Assembly: GCF_016863655.1 (NCBI RefSeq)
Contig: NZ_BOPH01000072.1
Location: forward strand, 1 to 64,000
DNA: 64,000 nucleotides
DNA from: Virgisporangium ochraceum
GTDB lineage: Bacteria > Actinomycetota > Actinomycetes > Mycobacteriales > Micromonosporaceae
Direction of reading: 5' to 3'
The position numbers and the translations under genes were made by a program. This document shows positions 24,709 through 33,022 of the stretch, piece by piece; the first letter of the stretch is position 1, and each line of letters opens with the position of its first letter. Below the pieces are notes generated by a model. It had not been told where the DNA came from, ran no database searches, and saw only the letters and a list, made by a program, of their open reading frames with translations.

Positions 24709-26103
24709 CTAGTCAGAGCCTGTCCGCCGATGCTTTGGCCCCAACCTATATGCATACCCCCTGCCTGCCGTCCCAGGGATGTGCTCGATTTCCCCAGCCC
24801 TGCCGAGTCGCTCAAAGATCTTCTGCATCTTGCTCTCGCTGTTTACGCCTGTAAGCTTACGCGCTAGCTCATTACGAATCGATTCATTACTTTTTAAGAA
24901 TTCCACGACTTGCTGCGCTGGCGAAGCCAAACTCTCATGACGAATTGTGACCAACACGGAGTTTTCGCGCTCTTGGATGATCGGCTCACGAAGATTCAGT
25001 TTCCGCATGAACTCGAATGCGGTGTTAAGCCCTTCACCTACATCTCGATTTGGCGGATTGGGAAATCGATTTAGGTGGCGAACAACAAACGGATTCCTGC
25101 TAAGTCGCTCATCTAGAATGTTGTTCGGAGTGATATGACCGGGGAGTCGTCCAGGGCTTTCAACTTCAACACGATTTTCAAAGATCCGCACGTGAACGTC
25201 GTCCGTCACACTGTAATCGCGATGCAGCACAGCGTTCGTGATAATCTCGTGCAATGTTTCGCCAGGATACTCAACTCGTCGCAACCCCTCCGCATCTAGG
25301 AAGGCTGCGTCAGCAATGATTTCGACAGTCCTAGCAACAGCTTCGAAGATTTGTGAATACAGGTTGCCTTCAATGGTGATGGGCAACCCGACCAATCGGT
25401 CGCGTGACTGCTCCTCACTGCCGTAGCGGTATATCTTAATCCCACATCTCTTAGGAAGCACCGCCTGTGGTTCATCAGCAAAGAGGAGGGCCGATGCTAC
25501 CGTGGGACGGCCGCCGATTAGAAGCTGCTGTTTCCGCAAATAGACTTCGGGTTCGGCCGTTGGAACCACTTCAAGGAGGTAACCGATAATGGCTTCGGAG
25601 TTCGTTACCAGAATCTCGTCAACCGACAGGGTTTCCGACTCGAACGATTCCAAGCCCTTCTGCCGGCGTAAGGCCAGAAGTGCCGCTTCGCTGTCGACGC
25701 GCTGATTGGACGCATTGAGACGCTTGTAGACCTTTCCATCCGTCGCCTTACGAACGTATCGAGATTTTCTGGCGTTAATGTGAAGCACTAAGCCGGACTC
25801 TGTCTGACATTCAAGAAACTCGACATCGAGGTCTTCGCCAAATGGAGAAACCTGCTCGAAGGATTGAATATGACTGTTTGCTTCTTCCGGATCATTGAAT
25901 CCGCTCCAGACCGCCTGACCTCCAGCAGACGACTGCGAAATTCCAACGTATAGATCACCACCATCGGAATTACAAAAGGCTGCCAACGCACGAGACAGCT
26001 TCGACGGGTCGATACGCTTGTCTTTGTAATCCAGGAAGAAGCTCTCTTGCCGTGAAGTCAATTTGGCGGCTTGCTCGGCCGTTATCTGGACGATCTCGAA
26101 CAC
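24709..26103 (-). CDS. Schlafen-type AlbA_2 / HATPase_c protein
   Basis: 464 aa. N-terminal AlbA_2 putative nucleic-acid-binding domain: SRQESFFLDYKDKRIDPSKL, ALAAFCNSDGGDLYVGIS and KVYKRLNASNQRV. A GHKL-type ATPase-like region follows with LHEIITNAVLHRDYSVTDDV and RIFENRVEVESPG, PNNILDERLSRNPFV and VGEGLNTAFEFM. A C-terminal winged helix (MQKIFERLGRAGEIEHIPG) closes it. Such proteins occur as regulators and in phage-defence islands. GTG 26103 has TTGGAG upstream; TTG 26115 is the alternative. Local GC is about 50%, far below the genome. It is the last gene before attR, the usual cargo position. Confidence 0.82.
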   Translation of the reverse strand: MFEIVQITAEQAAKLTSRQESFFLDYKDKRIDPSKLSRALAAFCNSDGGDLYVGISQSSAGGQAVWSGFNDPEEANSHIQSFEQVSPFGEDLDVEFLECQTESGLVLHINARKSRYVRKATDGKVYKRLNASNQRVDSEAALLALRRQKGLESFESETLSVDEILVTNSEAIIGYLLEVVPTAEPEVYLRKQQLLIGGRPTVASALLFADEPQAVLPKRCGIKIYRYGSEEQSRDRLVGLPITIEGNLYSQIFEAVARTVEIIADAAFLDAEGLRRVEYPGETLHEIITNAVLHRDYSVTDDVHVRIFENRVEVESPGRLPGHITPNNILDERLSRNPFVVRHLNRFPNPPNRDVGEGLNTAFEFMRKLNLREPIIQERENSVLVTIRHESLASPAQQVVEFLKSNESIRNELARKLTGVNSESKMQKIFERLGRAGEIEHIPGTAGRGYAYRLGPKHRRTGSD

Positions 26104-26590
26104 TCCATACTCCAAGCAGTAACAGCACGACAGTGCGTCCGCGACAGACCCCTTGTGTCTAGCTCAGTGTAGTGGAGCGGTCACGACCGCACCTGCCTCC
26201 GGTCGACGGGCTTCCCACCGAGCCGAGCTGCTGAGGTTGCGCCGCCCGTCCAGATGTCAACGAACTGTCCGACGCTCAAGAAGCAAGCCCCTCCTCCAAT
26301 TACGACAAATTGCTAGAAATTGCATATACCATACGTTGCTATAAGAAGTGTGTCGGGCTGTTACGTCTGCGCGCCGCAACCTCTCGGTGTGAACTTGCTC
26401 AGCGATTTCATACCGCCCTGGGAGATCGATTTGACACCCGCGATCGCTCGTTTTGTGTCCGGGCGCTCGGTTTCACTGATTAACCGTTCCATCTTGCGTG
26501 CCAAACCCTTGCCAAACTCGGTGGGAACGATCAAGCCACACGAGCATTCAACCGGGTCATCGGCTTGCTGGTCTCGACATGAGCCGCGCT
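26104..26590. other. AT-richer intergenic end of the element
   Basis: 487 bp between the AlbA_2 gene and attR. It must hold the promoter of the minus-strand gene and the right arm of the element. Open frames here are short, have no ribosome sites and run through attR, so I call no gene. No repeats beyond attR were seen. Confidence 0.6.
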
Positions 26591-26632
26591 CTCCGGAGGC
26601 GGGAGCGCAGGTTCGAATCCTGCCGGGGGCAC
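26591..26632 (+). repeat. attR: 42-bp copy of the tRNA-Arg 3' half
   Basis: Exact match to 11160-11201. The upstream flank (gccgcgct) does not restore an anticodon stem, so this is the displaced attachment copy and not a second tRNA. Confidence 0.95.
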
Positions 26633-26769
26633 ACAGAACATCTCACCCGTCCAGCGACGGCTCTGCAAGCGCCACCTCAGCTTACGATTTGGTGGCACAT
26701 GGTTGCTGCAATCGCATGATGACGCCGCGAGGCGTCGCCCGCGATAGACGAGAGGTCCGGCAAGCCGCG

Positions 26770-26880
26770 AGCAGTCAGTCCGTCTCGCTGGCCTTCACCG
26801 ACGCACTCCGCGAGGCCGATATCACCGGCTCGACCGGATCGATCGGTGACGCCCTGGACAACGCCGCCGACTACCTGGTT
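26770..26880 (+). pseudogene. IS3-family transposase relic
   Basis: The reading frame gives SLAFTDALREADITGSTGSI followed by GDALDNAADYL, the conserved stretch before the last catalytic Glu of IS3 OrfB integrases (usual form SLAFTDRLREAGI...GSVGDxxDNA). Both ends are lost; no inverted repeats were found. About 35 residues remain. Confidence 0.6.
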
Positions 26881-27144
26881 TTGAGGTACTCGAAGAGTAC
26901 AAGCGCTCCGGCCGGTGACCCCGGTACCTGGTCGATACCTTCGCCGTCTGGCGGCTCCTCCGGGGGACAGATCGGCCGACCACGGCCGCGACTGGTCTCC
27001 CAGGGTGCCGTCGCCCTCTGTCCACCAGTCGCGGCCGAACTCATGATCGGGGTCCGGGCGGCCCGCTAAATCGAGTTCACGGCGGTGCTGCGCCGAACGT
27101 TCGCTTGTTACCGGCGCTGGACGACCCGTAGCGCCACGTGGCCG

Positions 27145-27332
27145 CGGTCGACGGCGCGGGACGTGCTCAAGATCGGCCAACGTCGCGGGCCGTCACCGAT
27201 GGATCTCATCATCGCTTAGCCGCCGAGGCCCACGGGATGACGCTCGCCCATGTCAAGGCCGACTTCGACGCTGTCGCGAGAGTCCGCCCCGGCATCAACA
27301 TGGTCCGTATTGATCAGACTTCCGCCCCTTGA
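27145..27332 (+). pseudogene. VapC-like PIN-domain toxin relic, frameshifted
   Basis: One frame reads GQRRGPSPMDLIIA then stops (27217). The next frame continues AAEAHGMTLAHVKADFDAVA and RPGINMVRID to a stop at 27332. Together they match the C-terminal half of PIN toxins (the DxxIAA helix and the TLxxxDxDFxxVA strand). No antitoxin gene is nearby. The frameshift at about 27214 and the missing N-terminal half show it is dead. Confidence 0.5.
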
Positions 27333-27430
27333 TCCGACGGCCACCTTGTGGGTGAACGGTATGGCGACCGCCGAGGGCGTTCCGGCGCGGTTTAGGGTGC
27401 CCCGATATCGCCAGCGGAGGGAGACGCGCG

Positions 27431-28240
27431 TTGGGGTCTCAACCGGGCGTCCTTCAGGCGACCTTCTGGCCCGGCGGACGGGTTCCGTCTGACGGGCATT
27501 TGGCACTGTGGGGTGTCGACGACGTGGCCGAGGCAGCAGCGACGGTGATGCTCCCGGCTGGCGAGCCCGCGCAGTTGCCGACCGTTCTCCCTGCCAGCAT
27601 GCGGGCCAGGCGCAAGGTCGTACCGGCCGATGTACCCGCGCGGGTCGTGCCGATGGGTACGGCGGTGCGCGCACTCGCGGCGCTTCCGCTGGACTGGCCA
27701 GCGTGGCTACGACCAGGTGACTCGGTGCTGGCCTGGAGCGTAGCGGCCAAGCTGGCATTGGAGTTCGTGGCGGGCGGGCGTCTCGTACCGACGCTGCGCC
27801 CCGGCGGTCCAGGCAGCGCCATCGCTCAATGGCGGATCGCCAGTCTCGAAGACAGTCGGTTCACCGCGCTTACAGCGGCTCTTCCGCCTGCCGCCCACGC
27901 TCTCCGCCGGGACGAAGACGACTCGACCGTCTGGTCCGCCCACGATCTGATGGTGGCCTTCTTCGACGCGGTCGCCGACACCTGCGCCCGGAATCCAACA
28001 TCCGGACGGGGCAGCGCGAAGCCCCGCCGCTCCGACTGGCGGCAGGAGTGGGTGGCCGCGTTGACCGGCGCCGATCCGGTCGTCAGCGCCCCGGCCGACG
28101 CACGCATCGACGAACTCGGGCGGTGGGCGGCGCCGCTCGTCGATGCCGGTGGTGGGGGCGAGGCGCGGCTGTGCGTGCGGCTGGCGGTCCCGCTACCACA
28201 AACGACGTGCAGCCCATGTGGCCGATGGAATACCACCTGA
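27431..28240 (+). CDS. SNF2-type helicase, N-terminal part (frameshifted gene)
   Basis: 269 codons in one frame, from TTG 27431 behind GGAGGGA. They encode the N-terminal accessory region of the actinobacterial SNF2 helicase family (FWPGGRVPSDGHLALWGVDD, later SDWRQEWVAALTGADPVV and EARLCVRLAVPLP), after which the frame runs into nonsense and stops. The family sequence continues in another frame from about 28201 (NDVQPMWPMEYHLTAADDPS). This is the 5' half of one gene broken by a -1/+2 shift near 28190-28205, or a base-calling error. Confidence 0.7.
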   Translation: MGSQPGVLQATFWPGGRVPSDGHLALWGVDDVAEAAATVMLPAGEPAQLPTVLPASMRARRKVVPADVPARVVPMGTAVRALAALPLDWPAWLRPGDSVLAWSVAAKLALEFVAGGRLVPTLRPGGPGSAIAQWRIASLEDSRFTALTAALPPAAHALRRDEDDSTVWSAHDLMVAFFDAVADTCARNPTSGRGSAKPRRSDWRQEWVAALTGADPVVSAPADARIDELGRWAAPLVDAGGGGEARLCVRLAVPLPQTTCSPCGRWNTT

Positions 28241-30360
28241 CGGCCGCCGACGATCCCAGCCTCATGGTGCCGGCCCAGCAGGTGTGGGACGGCCAGACCG
28301 TGCTCCGGCGCTCCTCGGAGGATCCACAGGAGGCCCTGGTCCGCGGGCTCGCCGAGGCCGCGCGACTGTTCCCTCCCCTGGATGCGAGCTTGTCGGAGCG
28401 GCAGCCCGTCGGCTTGGAGCTGACTTCTGAACAGGCCGCCGAGTTCCTCACGCACGGCGCGTCCGCACTCAGCGCTGCCGGTCTGGGCGTGGTGCTGCCG
28501 GCCGAACTGACCGCGGCCGGAGCGCGGCGACTGCGGGCCCGGCTGAGGGTGGGACAGCCGATCTCCGATCCGGGTAGCGGGATCGTCGAGGGTGGCCTGT
28601 CGGGTGATGGGCTGCGGCAGTTCCGGTGGGAGGCGGCGATCGGTGACGACGCGCTGTCGGCCGAGGAGTTCGCCGAGATCGTCGCTGTGAAGCAGCCGTT
28701 GGTGCTGTGGAAAGGGCAGTGGATCCGGCTCGACGCCGAAGATCTGCCGAAGCTGGTCGACCTGGTCGGCCGGTCGGGCGAGTTCACCGGCGTCGAGGCC
28801 CTGTCGGTCGCCCTCGCCGGCCGGTACGACACCGCGGATATCGGGTCTGTCGACGTGGTGGCCGACGGGCCGTTGCGGGATCTCGTCGACCGGCTGCGCG
28901 GTGCGGGTCAGGTCACCGAGCCCTATCTGAAGGACATCGACGCTACCCTGCGCGATTACCAGCACCGCGGCGTGGCCTGGTTGCAGTCGATGGCCGCGCT
29001 CGGATTCGGGTCTGTCCTCGCCGACGACATGGGACTGGGCAAGACCCTGCAGACCATCGCGCTGTTGGCTGGCCGCGACGGCGATCGGCCGCACCTGGTC
29101 GTGTGTCCGACCTCGGTCGTCGGCAACTGGGAACGCGAGCTGGCCCGGTTCGCGCCGTACCTGCCGGTCATCCGTCACCATGGCCCGGACCGGCCGACGA
29201 CCGTCGAGGAGTTCAAGCCCGGCGCTGTCACGGTCACCAGCTATGGGTTGCTCCGACGTGACGCCGCGCTGCTCACCACGGTCGACTGGGACGTCGTCGC
29301 GCTCGACGAGGCGCAACAGATCAAGAACCAGGCCGCCCAGGCGGCCCGGGTCGCCCGGCAACTCCCGGCCCGCGCCCGGGTCGCGTTGACCGGTACACCG
29401 GTGGAGAACAGGCTCTCCGAACTCTGGTCCATCATGGACTTCGCCAACTCCGGCCTGCTCGGACCGTTCGCCCGCTTCCGCGAGCGGTACGCCGTCCCCG
29501 TCGAGCGGTGGCGCGACCCCGATGCCACCGCCCGGCTGCGTCGCACGGTGGCGCCGTTCATGCTGCGACGCATCAAGAGCGACCCGGCCGTCGCGGCCGA
29601 CCTGCCGCCGAAGATCGAGTCTGTCGTGGCCTGCAGCCTGACCAAGGAGCAGGCGACGCTGTACCAGGCCGCCGTCACGGCGCTGCTCGACGAGCAGAAC
29701 CTCGGCCAGGGCATCACCCGGCAGGGACGGGTCCTCAAGCTGCTCACCGCGCTCAAGCAGATCTGCAACCACCCCGCCCAGTACCTCGGCCAGACCGGAC
29801 CGGTACCCGGCCGCTCGGGCAAGCTGGCCCGGGCCACCGAGATGCTGGCCGAGATCGTCGACTCAGGTGACCGGGCGGTCGTGTTCACCCAGTACCGCGA
29901 GATGGGCGACCTGCTGGCCAAACACCTGAGCACGACGCTGCGGCTGCCGAAGGTCCCGTTCCTGCACGGCGGCGTCACCCGCGCCGCCCGCGACGCGATG
30001 GTCGCGGCGTTCCAGACCGACGACACCGCACCGCCGCTGCTCCTGATCAGCCTGAAGGCCGGCGGAACCGGGCTCAACCTGACCCGCGCCACGCACGTTC
30101 TGCACTACGACCGCTGGTGGAATCCCGCCGTCGAGGACCAAGCGACCGACCGGGCCCACCGGATCGGGCAGACCCGCACCGTCAACGTCCACAAACTCGT
30201 CACCGCCGGCACCCTCGAAGAACGCATCTCCGCTCTGCTGGAACAGAAACGCTCACTCGCCGACGCCGTCGTCGGTGCCGGTGAGACGTGGCTCGCCAAC
30301 CTCGACGACGCCGACCTGCGGGCACTCGTCACCCTCTCGACCGACAACGTGGACGACTGA
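28216..30360 (+). CDS. SNF2-type DNA helicase, motor part
   Basis: 714 codons from ATG 28216, containing a complete superfamily 2 SNF2 motor: motif I LADDMGLGKTLQTIALL, motif II VVALDEAQQIKN, motif III LTGTPVENRLSELWSIMDF, and in the second lobe LLISLKAGGTGLNLTRATHV and VI EDQATDRAHRIGQTRTVNVH. There is no ribosome site at 28216, so normal expression probably needs the upstream half in frame. The one-base overlap with the SWIM gene (TGATG) is the usual SNF2-SWIM operon. The pair is thought to act on DNA or chromatin-like complexes; its exact role is not established. Confidence 0.85.
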   Translation: MWPMEYHLTAADDPSLMVPAQQVWDGQTVLRRSSEDPQEALVRGLAEAARLFPPLDASLSERQPVGLELTSEQAAEFLTHGASALSAAGLGVVLPAELTAAGARRLRARLRVGQPISDPGSGIVEGGLSGDGLRQFRWEAAIGDDALSAEEFAEIVAVKQPLVLWKGQWIRLDAEDLPKLVDLVGRSGEFTGVEALSVALAGRYDTADIGSVDVVADGPLRDLVDRLRGAGQVTEPYLKDIDATLRDYQHRGVAWLQSMAALGFGSVLADDMGLGKTLQTIALLAGRDGDRPHLVVCPTSVVGNWERELARFAPYLPVIRHHGPDRPTTVEEFKPGAVTVTSYGLLRRDAALLTTVDWDVVALDEAQQIKNQAAQAARVARQLPARARVALTGTPVENRLSELWSIMDFANSGLLGPFARFRERYAVPVERWRDPDATARLRRTVAPFMLRRIKSDPAVAADLPPKIESVVACSLTKEQATLYQAAVTALLDEQNLGQGITRQGRVLKLLTALKQICNHPAQYLGQTGPVPGRSGKLARATEMLAEIVDSGDRAVVFTQYREMGDLLAKHLSTTLRLPKVPFLHGGVTRAARDAMVAAFQTDDTAPPLLLISLKAGGTGLNLTRATHVLHYDRWWNPAVEDQATDRAHRIGQTRTVNVHKLVTAGTLEERISALLEQKRSLADAVVGAGETWLANLDDADLRALVTLSTDNVDD

Positions 30361-31307
30361 TGGCAACCACGCGGTTCGGGCTGACCTGGTGGGGGCAGCG
30401 GTGGATCGCGGCCCTGGAGACCCTCGGCCGCGCCTACGCCAACCGGCTTCCGCGCGGACGCACGTACGCCCGCAACGGGTCGGTCACGGACCTGACCGTG
30501 GCGCCCGGCGTCGTGACCGCACGGGTGCACGGCAGCAGACGCACGCCCTATCGGGTCAGCCTGCGTATCCCGGTCTTCACCGATCCGCAGTGGACCGCCG
30601 CCACCCACGCTCTCGCCCGCCAACTACGGCACGCGGCCGCGCTGCTCGACGGCCGCATGCCCGAAGACATCGACGAGACCCTTGACGCCGTGGGACTGTC
30701 GCTGTTCCCCGCCGCGAGGGAACTGATCACCACCTGCTCGTGTCCCGACGAGGCGAACCCATGCAAACACGTCGCCGCCGTGCATTACACGCTCGCCCAC
30801 ACTTTCGACGCCGACCCGTTCCTGCTCCCGGCCCTGCGTGGACGCGACCGCACCGCGTTGCTCGCCGCGTTACGCGCCGCACGGACCGGCACCACCACGT
30901 CCGGCGAGCCCAACGACAACGACCACGGTGTTCCGATTTCGGCGCTGTCAGCGGCCGCGCTGTTCAACGCCGCCGGTGACCTGACCGCGATCAGCCTGCG
31001 ACCGGACGACACCACCGACCCGCAGACCACACTTCGCCGGCTCGGACCACCACCGGGGTTCGACTCACCCGATCTGCTCGCTGAAGCGGTCGAGACTGCC
31101 GCCCACCGCGCCCGGGCGCTGATGCACGACGATGCCGACGACCCGGTCCTCAACGCGTTGCGTCACCTCGGCCCCGCAACGACGGCCGAGCTCGCCGCGG
31201 CCCTCGGTCAGCCGGCCGATGATGTCCGGACGGCGTTGCGCACTCTTGGCGCCGCCGGTCTGGTGTCGCGAACCGGCCATGCCAGAACCACGAAGTACCA
31301 CGCCTGA
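30360..31307 (+). CDS. SWIM zinc-finger protein
   Basis: 315 aa. The N-terminus RFGLTWWGQRWIAALETLG and YARNGSVTDL is the typical opening. The SWIM finger reads CSCPDEANPCKHVAAVHYTL (about residues 128-147, CxCx(n)CxH), a zinc-binding nucleic-acid or protein module. The C-terminal 60 residues look like a winged helix (ALRHLGPATTAELAAALGQP). It is the expected partner of the preceding SNF2 helicase. Confidence 0.9.
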   Translation: MATTRFGLTWWGQRWIAALETLGRAYANRLPRGRTYARNGSVTDLTVAPGVVTARVHGSRRTPYRVSLRIPVFTDPQWTAATHALARQLRHAAALLDGRMPEDIDETLDAVGLSLFPAARELITTCSCPDEANPCKHVAAVHYTLAHTFDADPFLLPALRGRDRTALLAALRAARTGTTTSGEPNDNDHGVPISALSAAALFNAAGDLTAISLRPDDTTDPQTTLRRLGPPPGFDSPDLLAEAVETAAHRARALMHDDADDPVLNALRHLGPATTAELAAALGQPADDVRTALRTLGAAGLVSRTGHARTTKYHA

Positions 31308-31624
31308 TCGGTTGAAGCCCTGAGCCCGAAGAGTCGAGGACGGCCTACCGGCCGAGGCCGTCAGAATGCACGCGGCAGGGGCTGGTCCGCCCGATCCGCC
31401 TGTCAGACCGGGTGATCAGGCACAGCCCGGAGATCGCCGATACCACCGACCTGATCGACGCCGAGCACATTCTCTGCATGGAGGTCGTCGTCACGTGTCC
31501 GGTTCATGTGAGCGGGGCACAACTCGAGTGCCACGTCGATTGCGACGCATTTTTCAGGACCGGTCCATATTGACCTGGAGCGATACGCTGCAGGACTCTC
31601 GGTTCCTGTGCGGAAGGATTCGCC
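31308..31624. other. Gap, possible coding remnant
   Basis: 317 bp without an accepted gene. One plus-strand frame (about 31400-31560) reads like protein (RLSDRVIRHSPEIADTTDLI, then DAEHILCMEVVV) but lacks a start signal and a family match. Confidence 0.4.
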
Positions 31625-32134
31625 ATGACGTGGGTCGGAGCAAACAAAGATTTCCTCAGCCTCTTGATCGCCATGCTTGCGATTGTAATATCGTTCTCAA
31701 CCGTCCTGATCGGCCTGCTGAATCTGCGAACAAACAGTTTTATCGCGATTCAGAACGTGATGCTCAGCAATGAAATGCAGCGCGGAAGGCTCCTGGTATA
31801 CAAAGCGATCGCGACTGGTGAAGCGCCGCTGCCTGACTCCGATGAAGAGTACCTGATGGTGAGGTCTCTTGCGGTCTTCGACCAACTTGGAATGCTTTCC
31901 CGCCGATGGATCGTGCCACTGAGGTGGGTGCTCCTCTTCTGGCATGCCCGCCTCCAGCTGCTCAAGCATGGCTTCGGAGTGGCAGCGGATCCGACCCGTC
32001 CCTACATCCTGGGCGGCCGGCCAAATCTTCAATACCTGGTCGAACACGCAGAACGTTTTCGATGCGATCAATCCTGCTGCACAAACGGGCAGAAGGAGCG
32101 CCGGCTGATGGAACCGCCGAGCAGCGCAGCATGA
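31625..32134 (+). CDS. Membrane protein, DUF4760-like
   Basis: 169 aa with one strong N-terminal membrane helix (about residues 10-32, LSLLIAMLAIVISFSTVLIG). A cytoplasmic helical part follows: MLSNEMQRGRLLVYKAIATG, a VRSLAVFDQLGMLSRRWIVP stretch and aromatic PLRWVLLFWHARL. The layout, with a helix followed by a domain that pairs VFDQLG with an aromatic helix, recalls DUF4760 proteins, which are uncharacterised. GC is lower than in neighbours. Monocistronic, as far as visible. Confidence 0.6.
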   Translation: MTWVGANKDFLSLLIAMLAIVISFSTVLIGLLNLRTNSFIAIQNVMLSNEMQRGRLLVYKAIATGEAPLPDSDEEYLMVRSLAVFDQLGMLSRRWIVPLRWVLLFWHARLQLLKHGFGVAADPTRPYILGGRPNLQYLVEHAERFRCDQSCCTNGQKERRLMEPPSSAA

Positions 32135-32509
32135 GACAGGCGTAATCCGATAGACCCAGGTCTACGTGCGCGTGTCAGATCCGAGCGGAACGCGCATTTT
32201 TGAAAAGATACCGACCGGATCCCCCGTGCCAGGCGCGTCAACTGCAGCAGTCCATGCAGGATCAGGTGCCCCGTGATCGGCTGCAGATGTGCACACCGAT
32301 CATGGCTCTCTGGCTGGAGCACAGCGAGATCGCCCGCTCCAAAAATGAACAATCGCGTGCCGGCCACCAGATCAGGCGTAGAAGCGGAGGGCGGCAGCAA
32401 CTCGGGAGATTCTCCGCGGCCCCTGCTCGTGCGTTCCGCAATGACGGCTGTACCGCCCGCCGACAGTCGCCCCGCGGGCTGGGACGAAGATCGTTGTAGT
32501 CTCGCACCC
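32135..32509. other. Gap ahead of DUF2199 gene
   Basis: 375 bp. The only signal I see is a TAGTCT -10-like element at 32497-32502, spaced for leaderless transcription of the gene at 32510. Fragments of open frame in the rest have no support. Confidence 0.4.
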
Positions 32510-33022
32510 GTGGCGGACGAACCTGGTTTCCTCTGTGGGCACTGTGGACAGCGCCACCCCGGTCTGCCCTACTCCTACGGCAGTGACGCTCCCGTCCACT
32601 GGAGCCCTGACCTCGCCTCCGACCCGACCAGCCAGCTCACCGACGAACAGTGCGTGGTCAAGCGGCAGCACTTCTTCGTCCGTGGGCGCATTGTCATTCC
32701 GGTGGTGGACTCGGATCGGGAGTTCGACTGGGGTGTATGGGTTTCGGTGAGCCGGCCCACCATCAAGAGGATGAACGAGGTCTGGATGACGCCCGGGCGC
32801 GAGAGCGAGCCTCCGTACTTCGGATGGCTCTCGACCGCCCTTCCGGTGTACGAGCCTTCCACGGTGAACCTCAAGACCCACGTGCATACGCAGCCGGTCG
32901 GGCAGCGGCCGCTCGTCGAGCTTGAACCTACCGGGCATCCGCTCGCGGTGGAGCAGCGGAACGGCATCACGGTGGCTCGGGTGCAGGAGATCGCCGAGCG
33001 GTTGCTGCACGTCCAGCGGTAG
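32510..33022 (+). CDS. DUF2199 protein
   Basis: 170 aa from GTG 32510 with the full family pattern: N-terminal zinc-ribbon-like FLCGHCGQRHPGLPYSYG, then QCVVKRQHFFVRGRIVIPVV, FDWGVWVSVSRP, PYFGWLSTALPVY and the C-terminal RPLVELEPTGHPLAVEQRNG and RVQEIAERLLH. The family is widespread and uncharacterised. The longer frame to 32273 lacks the pattern and is excluded. Its stop abuts the stop of the convergent beta-helix frame. Confidence 0.9.
   Translation: MADEPGFLCGHCGQRHPGLPYSYGSDAPVHWSPDLASDPTSQLTDEQCVVKRQHFFVRGRIVIPVVDSDREFDWGVWVSVSRPTIKRMNEVWMTPGRESEPPYFGWLSTALPVYEPSTVNLKTHVHTQPVGQRPLVELEPTGHPLAVEQRNGITVARVQEIAERLLHVQR

Larger units (their letters stand above)
11160..26632. mobile_element. 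Actinomycete integrative and conjugative element (AICE), about 15.4 kb
   Basis: The element is bounded by the 42-bp tRNA repeat. It contains integrase, excisionase, an FtsK/TraB-type translocase, DUF2637 and DUF6284 small proteins, GntR and XRE regulators, Nudix proteins and a lower-GC cargo end. This is the established AICE gene set, except that no RepSA, RepAM or Prim-Pol replication gene is recognisable. The integrase lies 3.9 kb inside attL rather than beside an att site, so extra genes (11.3-15.0 kb) may have been added at that end. Confidence 0.9.
26633..27430. other. Decayed region next to attR
   Basis: About 800 bp without an intact gene. It contains the IS3 and PIN-domain relics listed separately; the remainder has only frames with no start signal or family resemblance. 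Confidence 0.6.

Noticed and set aside
26585-26640. A second tRNA-Arg gene at attR
   Set aside because: Only the 42-bp 3' part matches; the acceptor 5' strand, D arm and 5' anticodon stem are missing.
26320-27069. Long plus-strand ORF spanning attR
   Set aside because: It runs through the displaced tRNA fragment and an IS3 relic, has no ribosome site and no overall family match.
27826-29772. 648-aa minus-strand ORF
   Set aside because: Antisense shadow of the SNF2 helicase; low-complexity His/Arg/Gly composition and no motif.
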